Origin: Bacteroidales bacterium
GTDB lineage: Bacteria; Bacteroidota; Bacteroidia; Bacteroidales; UBA3824
Direction: 5' to 3'
Assembly (NCBI GenBank): GCA_017964465.1
Contig: JAGCRY010000182.1
Span: forward strand, 1-51,188
DNA length: 51,188 nucleotides
In this document: piece after piece, positions 35,261 through 42,107 of the stretch
Position numbering within the stretch: position 1 is the first letter of the stretch
Layout: every line of letters starts with the position of its first letter
Notes under the pieces: generated by a model
Told to the model about the DNA's origin: nothing
Seen by the model: only the letters and a program-made list of their open reading frames with translations
Databases searched by the model: none
Translations under genes and position numbers: made by a program

Positions 35261-37216
35261 TTAATTTTTCTTACTTTTTTTCATTTTCCCTGTATCAAGT
35301 ATTATCGTAAAGTCAGTCTTTTTGTGCTGTGTAGAGAAGTCATAATCGGTTAGCGTTATGTCAATGCGGGCTTCCGAGGATGTTTCCACAACTTTGACGG
35401 GCATTACGTATTTGGCGAGTCGCTCGTATTCAAAAGTAATTTCTTTGACAACCTTGCCGTCCTTGTCATAGGTAACAGACTTGGATTTCAAGCCCGATTC
35501 GGCGGAATAATAGTCGCTGTAGTGTTTGCCGAGCGCGTCGGTAACGTCGATGCGGTAATATCCTTTCTTGAACAGGTCGTAGTCGCAATAATGTTTGTAT
35601 CTTATGCCAAGTTCGTCATAATGAGCCTCTTGCGGGAATGACGCTTTTTGCTTTAATACGATGGCACGTGCGCTGTCGGGTTCAGTGAATCCGTATATCA
35701 TTGTGGAGTCCGCGCCTATTGCGCCGTCATATACTTCCTTGAAATGGAAGAGGCTTATCGTGTCGTCGCGGCGGATGTTGTTGTCCATGCGGTACATGTT
35801 TGGCGACTTGCGGAGTATGCGCCCGAAGGCTTTGTATTGCATTCCGTCTTCGAGAGTGTATAGCGACTGGAGGTTTACGGACATGTTTTTGGGCGGGTTG
35901 TTTAAGCCTGTCGCCTCCACGTATGCATTGAGTATAGTGTAGGCACCAAAACCTTTGGGAATACGCGCCACAAGGTTTTTCTTGCTGTCCATGAAGTCTA
36001 TCTGACGGTCTTTGGCTATGCGGTTGAGAGTGCAGAAGAGTGATCGGTGGCTGCCTTTCACAACGAATACGCAACTGCCGTTTTGGATGATGTTTTTGAG
36101 GTGTTGCTGCGCTTCGGCGGCTGTAACGGCGTTGATGGTGTTCTCGTAGTTTGTGAAATAGTTTTTGGGAAAGTTGTAGAGCACAATGTTGGATGCAATC
36201 TCGGCGGCGTAGTCGGGATGCTGGAGGCCTTGGCGGAATGCTTTTGAAAGGCGTTCTTTGGCAGATTGGAGGCTGGTGCTCACGTCATAATCCTCACTCC
36301 GGCGTTCAAAAAGTTGCGTCGCAAACTGTGGGAAATCGTTGTTTGAGCCGTCCATGTTGAGTGTGTTGACGTCATACTTGAAACTCGAAATTCTGTCGAT
36401 GCTCCGTGCCAACGAGTCATATAAAATGTGGTAAACAAGGTCGTTAACGACGTAGTTTTTGGGCGTTTTGTCGCATGGGTAATAGTCCATGAATGCCGCC
36501 TCAAATCCCGATGCTGTCGAATCTTCTTCCAAGGCGTACACAAAATCCTGAGGTTTGATATCGAGTGGTTCCGGTTTCACTTTGTCGCCGGAGCGTGGTG
36601 CATTTGCAAAATATTTTTCCACTAACGGCTTTACGAACTCCATGTCAGCGTCGGCAACGATGGTAATGAGGCATTTGTCGGGAGCAAAACATTTTTGACG
36701 GAAGTCCATATAGTCGCTCTTGTTGATTTTTGAGAGGTCATCGGCTGTGATGTATGGCTGTCCGATGATGTCGGAAGCAATGTAGTCGAGCGGATTGCCA
36801 TGTTCTTTGAGGTATTGGATGCGCTTTTTCTTGTAGTCGTCAAAGTTGACGTATGTGGGGTTATTGCCGTACATCACTTCGTGCATGAAGTTAAGGAGAG
36901 AATCGAGAGCCTTGTCATGGCTTATCATATTTTTTATCATCACCTGATTTGCGGCGAGTGTGCTGCCGGTCATTGCCGCCACGACTTGTTTGATGCCTTT
37001 GCGGGGCGATTCGGGCAGAGCCGATACGTCCGCGCTGAGTCTAACGTTGCAGTAGCGATATTGAGAAGTGGTCACCAACTGTATTCTGAAACCATTTGGC
37101 AGCGTGATAACTTGGCTGTTTTCAATGCATTGCAATACGTTGCTGATGTCCTGCGCGGCGAGCGGTGCCGTCAGTAGGAGCAATAGTGTGATTGTTATAT
37201 GAAATATTCTTGACAT
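35261..37216 (-). CDS. exported M16-peptidase-like protein lacking the zinc motif
   Basis: A 651-residue protein with a signal peptide ending in PLAAQ. It has the M16 (insulinase/processing-peptidase) layout: an N-terminal half opening ITLPNGFRIQLV, and the C-half marker DYMDFRQKCFAPDKCLITIV followed by ADMEFVKPLVEKYF. The HxxEH zinc motif expected near residue 75 is absent (KGIKQVVAAMTG instead), so it cannot be a normal metalloprotease. The last 250 residues (from about 400) resemble the LolA/LolB-like beta domain found after M16 halves in Bacteroidota. It may be a structural partner of an active subunit, but none is encoded nearby. A TAACTTTG -7 element lies at 37249-37242. Confidence 0.75.
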   Translation of the reverse strand: MSRIFHITITLLLLLTAPLAAQDISNVLQCIENSQVITLPNGFRIQLVTTSQYRYCNVRLSADVSALPESPRKGIKQVVAAMTGSTLAANQVMIKNMISHDKALDSLLNFMHEVMYGNNPTYVNFDDYKKKRIQYLKEHGNPLDYIASDIIGQPYITADDLSKINKSDYMDFRQKCFAPDKCLITIVADADMEFVKPLVEKYFANAPRSGDKVKPEPLDIKPQDFVYALEEDSTASGFEAAFMDYYPCDKTPKNYVVNDLVYHILYDSLARSIDRISSFKYDVNTLNMDGSNNDFPQFATQLFERRSEDYDVSTSLQSAKERLSKAFRQGLQHPDYAAEIASNIVLYNFPKNYFTNYENTINAVTAAEAQQHLKNIIQNGSCVFVVKGSHRSLFCTLNRIAKDRQIDFMDSKKNLVARIPKGFGAYTILNAYVEATGLNNPPKNMSVNLQSLYTLEDGMQYKAFGRILRKSPNMYRMDNNIRRDDTISLFHFKEVYDGAIGADSTMIYGFTEPDSARAIVLKQKASFPQEAHYDELGIRYKHYCDYDLFKKGYYRIDVTDALGKHYSDYYSAESGLKSKSVTYDKDGKVVKEITFEYERLAKYVMPVKVVETSSEARIDITLTDYDFSTQHKKTDFTIILDTGKMKKSKKN

Positions 37217-37263
37217 CGTAGTTCGTTTTGAGTGTTGGCGACAAAGTTAACAAAATTTCTATG

Positions 37264-37305
37264 AAAAAGGCCGCCACCGGTCAAAAAAATCTTCCGGCGA
37301 CAGCC
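37264..37305 (-). terminator. terminator of the 37341 barrel gene
   Basis: On the minus strand GGCTGTCGCCGG pairs with CCGGTGGCGGCC (12 bp, three G-U pairs) and is followed directly by five Ts. Confidence 0.75.
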
Positions 37306-37340
37306 CCAAGTATATAAGTCGAGTTATAAAAAAGAGTTTT

Positions 37341-38012
37341 TTAGAATTGTCCGAAACTGAATGTCACTCCGTAGAACAGCGAATTGAGACCGTCGGAGGA
37401 TATTATCTGAGCCTTGGTGTCGTAATATTCAAGGTCGTGACCCATGAGGAACTTGTATGAAACGCCAAGAGCGATGTGGAAGTTTTTGACGACATTGAAC
37501 TCCACCCTTGCGCCTGGCTCCACTTCAAACACAATGCTGTGATCTTCACGGTTGTAGCGGCTGCGATAGTGGTAATGGTCATCATAGTCCGCCCATGCGT
37601 CGTCGCTGTAAGACAAATCGCCAACACCAAATTTTATCGGGAACGAAATGTGCACCGGCGAGCGGTATCCAACAATAGGCTTCACAAACACGCCGCCTGT
37701 TATGCAGTCGAATTGATACTTGTCGTTGTCGAGTTGTTTGTCGGCTTCTTTGGTTGTGACAAATCCATTGCCATAGAGACCTAATTCAACGCCATGTCCG
37801 ATGATGACGCCTGCCTCAATGCCGCCATTGAATGTCGCGCGACCGTCAACAGAGCCTCCTCCAATTGTTACGGAGCCTTCAAAACCTACATCCACACATT
37901 CCTTGCCCTCGGGACGCTGGAATATTGTGCGCTGTTCGTCTTCCTGCTGTGCCGCCGAGAACAATGGCAGCGCAAGGAGCGTTGCGGCGGCTATTATATG
38001 ACGTATTTTCAT
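37341..38012 (-). CDS. outer-membrane beta-barrel protein of unknown function
   Basis: A 223-residue exported protein with a signal peptide (MKIRHIIAAATLLALPLFSA, then AQQ). The mature part alternates hydrophobic and polar residues in about eight strands (GGIEAGVIIGHGVELGLYGN, GARVEFNVVKNFHIALGVSY) and ends in Phe after LFYGVTFSFGQ, the usual signature for insertion by BamA. A small eight-stranded barrel of the porin-like or OmpX/OmpW size class is likely. The acidic, aromatic loop with DDHYHYRSRY is surface-exposed by prediction. No plug or periplasmic domain is seen. Confidence 0.75.
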   Translation of the reverse strand: MKIRHIIAAATLLALPLFSAAQQEDEQRTIFQRPEGKECVDVGFEGSVTIGGGSVDGRATFNGGIEAGVIIGHGVELGLYGNGFVTTKEADKQLDNDKYQFDCITGGVFVKPIVGYRSPVHISFPIKFGVGDLSYSDDAWADYDDHYHYRSRYNREDHSIVFEVEPGARVEFNVVKNFHIALGVSYKFLMGHDLEYYDTKAQIISSDGLNSLFYGVTFSFGQF

Positions 38013-38030
38013 AATGTTGTTTTTTTAGTT

Positions 38031-38060
38031 TTGTAATGCAACAATTATTTGTTACTTTTG
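38031..38060 (+). promoter_or_regulatory. promoter of lpxB
   Basis: -7 element TACTTTTG (38053-38060) and TTG (38031-38033), spacing 19 bp, 43 bp upstream of the lpxB ATG. Confidence 0.65.
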
Positions 38061-38103
38061 TTACCACAATCATAAATTACAATTACCGTTCCATTTTTTC
38101 GTG

Positions 38104-39222
38104 ATGAAGTATTTTTTGATAGCGGGGGAGGCGTCCGGCGATTTGCACGCCTCTAATCTGATGAGGCAGTTGAAGGTCCAAGATCCCGATGCTGATTTCA
38201 TGTTTCTTGGCGGCGACCTGATGCAGGCTCAGGGCGGCAAGATGCTTGTGCATTACCGAGAAATGGCTTATATGGGCGTTTGGGAAGTCATCGCTAACGC
38301 CGGCAAGGTCAAGCGAAATTTTAAGGTCTGCAAGGATGCGATGTTGGAGTACAAGCCTGACGCAGTGATACTTGTGGATTATCCAGGTTTCAATCTAAGG
38401 ATGGCGCGGTTCGCCAAGGAACACGGACTGCGTACTTATTATTATATATCGCCGAAGATTTGGGCGTGGAAAAAACGTCGTGCCTACACCATCAAGAAGT
38501 ATGTTGACAAGATGTTTGCAATTTTCCCGTTTGAGATAGATTTCTACAAACAATTTGATTATCATGTGGAGTATGTCGGGAATCCACTCGTGGACGCTAT
38601 GAAGGAATCGGAGTCTCAAATGCTTGATGGCAAGGCTTTTCGTGAAAAATATTCTCTGTCAGATGCGCCTATCATCGCCCTCGTGCCTGGCAGTCGCAAG
38701 AGCGAGATAGACAAGTTGTTGCCTGAAATGTTGGCTGTTGTTCCAGAGTTTCCTGACTATCAGTTCATTGTGTGTGGTGCGCCGGGTATTGCGACGGATT
38801 TCTATGACAAATATGTGGCTGGCAGCGCGGTGCGTGTAATTTTCAACGACACTTATAATATTGTGCGCAATTCAGCAGCGGCGGCTGTTACGTCCGGCAC
38901 GGCGACTTTGGAGACGGCTTTCCTTGGCACTCCACAGGTGGTCTGCTATAAGATGAGTGGGTTGACGTATGCTTTGGCGGAGATGTTTGTAAAGATTAAA
39001 TATTTTTCACTCGTAAACATTATTGTCGGTCGCGAGGTTGTCAAGGAACTTCTGCAGTCACATCTTAGCAAGGACATTGCAGACGAACTGCGTCATATCC
39101 TCAATGATGCCGACTATCGCGCCGCTATGCTCAAATCCTACGACGAAATACGAGCCACACTCGGCGATGGCCTTGCCTCGGCGAATACGGCGAAGGTGAT
39201 AGTGGGGGAGAGGAAAGATTAA
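38104..39222 (+). CDS. lpxB: lipid-A-disaccharide synthase
   Basis: Joins UDP-2,3-diacylglucosamine and lipid X into the lipid A disaccharide at the inner membrane surface. It has 372 residues from the ATG at 38104 (a GTG codon directly before it at 38101 is the alternative). Motifs: IAGEASGDLHASNLMRQLK, a conserved tract around SPKIWAWKKRR, YVGNPLVDA, LVPGSRKSEIDKLLPEM, and TSGTATLETAFLGTPQVVCY. It is not in a lpx cluster here. It shows that the organism makes lipopolysaccharide or lipooligosaccharide. Confidence 0.95.
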   Translation: MKYFLIAGEASGDLHASNLMRQLKVQDPDADFMFLGGDLMQAQGGKMLVHYREMAYMGVWEVIANAGKVKRNFKVCKDAMLEYKPDAVILVDYPGFNLRMARFAKEHGLRTYYYISPKIWAWKKRRAYTIKKYVDKMFAIFPFEIDFYKQFDYHVEYVGNPLVDAMKESESQMLDGKAFREKYSLSDAPIIALVPGSRKSEIDKLLPEMLAVVPEFPDYQFIVCGAPGIATDFYDKYVAGSAVRVIFNDTYNIVRNSAAAAVTSGTATLETAFLGTPQVVCYKMSGLTYALAEMFVKIKYFSLVNIIVGREVVKELLQSHLSKDIADELRHILNDADYRAAMLKSYDEIRATLGDGLASANTAKVIVGERKD

Positions 39223-39256
39223 AGAGGAAAGATTAGATATTTTCTATCAATTTTAT

Positions 39257-39287
39257 TTTGTAATTGACGGCGATTTGATTATTTTTG
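39257..39287 (+). promoter_or_regulatory. promoter of the 52-residue membrane protein gene
   Basis: -7 element TATTTTTG (39280-39287) and TTTG (39257-39260) 19 bp upstream, just before the small gene at 39315. Confidence 0.55.
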
Positions 39288-39314
39288 CAGTCGGAAACAC
39301 ATTAAAGAAAAACA

Positions 39315-39473
39315 ATGAGCGCTGATTTCAAAATTATCATTGTGGCACTTGCTTTGGTTGTATGGCTTGTGTCGTTTTTTGTAAGGCAACAGAACAGGTC
39401 TTTGGGCGTCAAACTGTCGTGGATCGCTGTCATTCTTGCGATGGTTTCGGTGGTTATGTTTTGGCTCACATGA
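39315..39473 (+). CDS. 52-residue two-helix membrane protein
   Basis: A short gene found by reading the region by eye. It starts MSADFKIIIVALALVVWLVS and has a second hydrophobic segment (WIAVILAMVSVVMFWLT), separated by a basic loop (RQQNRS), so it should be a two-helix hairpin in the inner membrane. A good promoter 28 bp upstream and the sharp membrane pattern support it. I recognise no family. It lies between lpxB and the small paralog pair. Confidence 0.6.
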   Translation: MSADFKIIIVALALVVWLVSFFVRQQNRSLGVKLSWIAVILAMVSVVMFWLT

Positions 39474-39517
39474 AAAATGCTGCCCTATATGCGTCAATCG
39501 GCACGTATGTTGCAATG

Positions 39518-39525
39518 TAATTTTG
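39518..39525 (+). promoter_or_regulatory. -7 element of the small paralog pair
   Basis: TAATTTTG 53 bp upstream of the ATG at 39579; no clear -33 TTG. Confidence 0.45.
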
Positions 39526-39578
39526 AAGGAATGATGTTTATCAAGCGTAAAAAACCGACCAACTAAATCTTTTGCATC

Positions 39579-39815
39579 ATGGAAAAGCCAAGGGTGTTGT
39601 TTGAGGAATGTCCCGCTTTGGGCGGATATACGCTCACGGTCAGGGACGACTGGAGTTATAAGCCGAAGAAGGTTTCCGTCACCGTTGAGGAGAAGGAGGC
39701 CTATGAAAAGCATTTCGGCAACAAACTCATTACATACAACGAGTTTATGGAATGGTGGAAAGAATATAACAACGTCAACAAACGCAAGGGTTTTGAACTC
39801 GATATGAGCATGTAG
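39579..39815 (+). CDS. small cytoplasmic protein, copy 1 of a tandem pair
   Basis: A 78-residue acidic protein with no signal peptide or membrane segment. It shares with the next gene the pattern GG(Y/W)xLxVRDDWSYK, K(K/R)VxVTxEEKxAYEKxFGxxxITYxxFxxWW, which is most of its length. The conserved Trp, Asp and Tyr residues suggest a compact folded domain. I recognise no family. A 9-residue tail (KRKGFELDM) is unique to this copy. The pair is flanked by a terminator at 40089 and appears to be one transcription unit. Confidence 0.75.
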   Translation: MEKPRVLFEECPALGGYTLTVRDDWSYKPKKVSVTVEEKEAYEKHFGNKLITYNEFMEWWKEYNNVNKRKGFELDMSM

Positions 39816-39861
39816 TTCTATCCCCTCGCAGGCGACGCAAACAAAAAACTATTAAACAGAA

Positions 39862-40077
39862 ATGAAAGAAACGGTCAAAATATTCGAAGAAAGCACGATG
39901 GTAGGTGGCTGGGCCCTCGCAGTACGCGATGACTGGAGCTACAAGATCAAGCGTGTCAACGTCACCGACGAGGAGAAGGCGGCGTATGAGAAGGAATTTG
40001 GCGACCAAATCATTACATACGACCGCTTTTTCAACTGGTGGGTCAAGTTAAACGATTTTGGAAACTACTCAAAATAG
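39862..40077 (+). CDS. small cytoplasmic protein, copy 2 of a tandem pair
   Basis: A 71-residue paralog of the preceding gene, 46 bp downstream, with VRDDWSYKIKRVNVTDEEKA and ITYDRFFNWWVKLND. No secretion signal. Conservation of nearly every aromatic and charged position between two divergent DNA copies argues that both are real, selected genes. Function unknown. Confidence 0.75.
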   Translation: MKETVKIFEESTMVGGWALAVRDDWSYKIKRVNVTDEEKAAYEKEFGDQIITYDRFFNWWVKLNDFGNYSK

Positions 40078-40088
40078 ATATATAAAAA

Positions 40089-40110
40089 AATACCGCCGTA
40101 TGGCGGTATT
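40089..40110. terminator. bidirectional terminator between the small pair and yajC
   Basis: AATACCGCC with GGCGGTATT around a 4-base loop, with A-run before and T-run after, between stops at 40077 and 40133. Confidence 0.85.
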
Positions 40111-40132
40111 TTTTTATTGGGGATTTTTCTTT

Positions 40133-40489
40133 TTACTTGCCGGATTCTTTTGCGCCGGTTGTGTCGGTTGTGTCAGCTACGACGCTTGTCTTTTCCACGC
40201 TGATTTCCACGCCCTCTGCTATGAGAACAAGGAATGTTGTTTCTGTGGAGCCTGAAATTGTGCCGTGGATGCCGCCGACGGTCATTACCTTATCGCCTTT
40301 GGCGAGACCGTTACGGAATTGTTCGAGTTCCTTGTTACGCTTTTGCTGAGGCCTAATCATGAAGAAATACATAACCACGCCCATCAAAAGGAGCGGCAAA
40401 AGGAGCTGTGAAAATGCTCCGCCGGTGCTTGTTGCTGCTGTTCCGGCTGCCGGTGCGCCGTCACAAAGGATGAAGTTCAAGAATGTCAT
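40133..40489 (-). CDS. yajC: preprotein translocase accessory subunit YajC
   Basis: A 118-residue single-span membrane protein of the SecDF-YajC complex. The helix (about 28-46, LLLPLLLMGVVMYFFMIRPQ) is followed by the family hallmark RPQQKRNKE and a cytoplasmic beta domain with GDKVMTVGGIHGTISG. It is the last gene of the nusB-DUF1573-yajC operon, an order common in Bacteroidota. secDF is not in the window. Confidence 0.93.
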   Translation of the reverse strand: MTFLNFILCDGAPAAGTAATSTGGAFSQLLLPLLLMGVVMYFFMIRPQQKRNKELEQFRNGLAKGDKVMTVGGIHGTISGSTETTFLVLIAEGVEISVEKTSVVADTTDTTGAKESGK

Positions 40490-40538
40490 TTTATTTTTGT
40501 TTTATGTTTGTAATTACGATTTATGTTTTTCCTTTTTT

Positions 40539-40985
40539 TCAGTCGTTGGTCTTCACTGTGCCTTTCAGGACGAGTTCAAAGATATTGTCCTTGCAGTTTG
40601 AAACAACTTTGATGGTCTTGTATTGGGCGCCTTCCTTGCCATCGGAATCGAAGCGGACGCGGATTGTGCCTTTCATGCCCGGGGCGACGGGTGCGCGGTC
40701 GTATTCAGGGACTGTGCAGCCGCATGAGGTCTCCACCTTGCGGATTATCAGGTCGGCTTTGCCAGTGTTTTTGAATGTGAATGTCGTGCCGACTTGCTCT
40801 CCCTGCAGAATTGTGCCGAAGTCGAATACCGCCGTGTCAAATTCAATCTCTGGTTGGAGCGTGGTGTCCTTAGTAGAGGAGTCAGCGGATGATGCGCTTT
40901 GTGTGCCGCTGTTGGCATTGTTTCCGCCGCATGATGACATTATCATCATGGCAACGAATGTCAGTAATATGCAAATCCTGTACAT
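40539..40985 (-). CDS. DUF1573-family lipoprotein
   Basis: A 148-residue lipoprotein (lipobox IMSSC, Cys19), a Ser/Thr-rich linker, then a DUF1573 domain from about residue 48: FDFGTILQGEQVGTTFTFKN, the cysteine pair motif SCGCTVPEYDRAPVAPG and GTIRVRFDS. The fold is an immunoglobulin-like (ASPM-SPD-2-Hydin-type) beta sandwich. Function is unknown despite wide conservation in Bacteroidota. It sits in the nusB operon, 23 bp after nusB. Confidence 0.88.
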   Translation of the reverse strand: MYRICILLTFVAMMIMSSCGGNNANSGTQSASSADSSTKDTTLQPEIEFDTAVFDFGTILQGEQVGTTFTFKNTGKADLIIRKVETSCGCTVPEYDRAPVAPGMKGTIRVRFDSDGKEGAQYKTIKVVSNCKDNIFELVLKGTVKTND

Positions 40986-41008
40986 GGTTGATTATTTGAT
41001 GTTTATGG

Positions 41009-41953
41009 TTACTCTGTCGGCAGTGCGTCTGTGGGTTTTATTATGTCGCCGGATTCACGGAGTTTCTGCACAATCTTGTCGAGCACTCCATTGATGAACA
41101 GCGGGCTTTTTTCTGTGGAATAGTTTTTTGCTATTTCAATGTACTCATTGAAGGTTACGCGCAGGGGGATGTTCGGGAATTGTTCAACCTCCGCTAATGC
41201 CACTTGAATCAAAAGGATGTCGAGCAAGGCGATGCGCTCCAAATCCCAGTTTTCGGCATTTTCAGAAATCATTTCGCGATACTTGTCACAGCCTGCAACC
41301 GCCTTTAGCAGAAGTTGGTCGGCGAATTGGGCGTCTTCGTCGTTCTTGTATTTCGGCAGCACTTTTGCGTTTGCGCCATGACTGGCTTTGTAGCGGTCGA
41401 TTGTGCGGAGCGCCATGCCGACGAAAAATTCAACAGTGTCAATCCAATATACTGATTGTGACTCGATTGCGTCGAAGAAGTCGTTGTTTTCGAGAATGAC
41501 ATGTTCGAGCATGAAAGCCACAATAGCCTTGTCTTTTGCGTACGATTCTTCCTTGTCCGCCATGTACGCTTTGTACTCGTCGGTTAGGGCGAGGTCGTTG
41601 AAGACGCTCTTTGGCACGTGCTGGTACTGCGCCCACGACAAACTGCGAGCCGTGAGGTAGGTTTGCAGGGCTTCGTTTTCCCGCAATTGTGTTATCAACT
41701 TGTTGTTGACGAATTTTTTGTTTGGGTTGAGTTCGGTTAGTGTCGCCATATACTTCAGTTTCGCTGCTTCCTGTTGACGGTCGCAGTAGTCGGCTACTTC
41801 CACGCATAACTGCAACACATAAAAATACAGGTCATACGAGCGGTCGATGCTTGCGGCAAGTTCCTTCTGCGCATTGATGAGTTCACCCTCTCCCTGATAG
41901 TACGAGTAGATGGTCTGCAACACCTTGATCCTCAATATTCTTCTGCTTATCAT
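41009..41953 (-). CDS. nusB: transcription antitermination factor NusB (long Bacteroidota form)
   Basis: Binds boxA RNA with NusE to support rRNA transcription. The start at 41953 (MISRRILRIKVLQTIYSYYQ) is used; the frame runs open to 42070, but a minus-strand -7 element TATCTTTG at 41991-41984 puts the RNA start after that. The 314 residues are longer than in Proteobacteria (about 140) but normal for this phylum. The canonical NusB half is C-terminal, with LLDILLIQVALAEVEQFPNI, VTFNEYIEIAKNYSTEKSPL and FINGVLDKI. The N-terminal half is a Bacteroidota extension. Confidence 0.92.
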   Translation of the reverse strand: MISRRILRIKVLQTIYSYYQGEGELINAQKELAASIDRSYDLYFYVLQLCVEVADYCDRQQEAAKLKYMATLTELNPNKKFVNNKLITQLRENEALQTYLTARSLSWAQYQHVPKSVFNDLALTDEYKAYMADKEESYAKDKAIVAFMLEHVILENNDFFDAIESQSVYWIDTVEFFVGMALRTIDRYKASHGANAKVLPKYKNDEDAQFADQLLLKAVAGCDKYREMISENAENWDLERIALLDILLIQVALAEVEQFPNIPLRVTFNEYIEIAKNYSTEKSPLFINGVLDKIVQKLRESGDIIKPTDALPTE

Positions 41954-42045
41954 CGTGTAGAACGTCTTGTTTGTTTCAAGTTGCAAAGATAGTGATAATC
42001 CGTGGGATAGAAAAATTTTATTTGAGGATTTTATGTAAAAAAATA

Positions 42046-42067
42046 GGCACGGCATTTTTGCCGTGCC
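42046..42067 (-). terminator. terminator of the TonB-type barrel gene
   Basis: GGCACGGCA with TGCCGTGCC around a short loop; on the minus strand it runs into TATTTTTTTA. It lies 41 bp past the stop at 42108. Confidence 0.85.
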
Positions 42068-42107
42068 CATTTCTTTGAATGATTATGAAGAGATGATGTG
42101 TTTCGCT

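Noticed and set aside
41954..42070. Longer NusB start
   Set aside because: The -7 element at 41991-41984 and the normal NusB N-terminus at 41953 make the extension non-coding.
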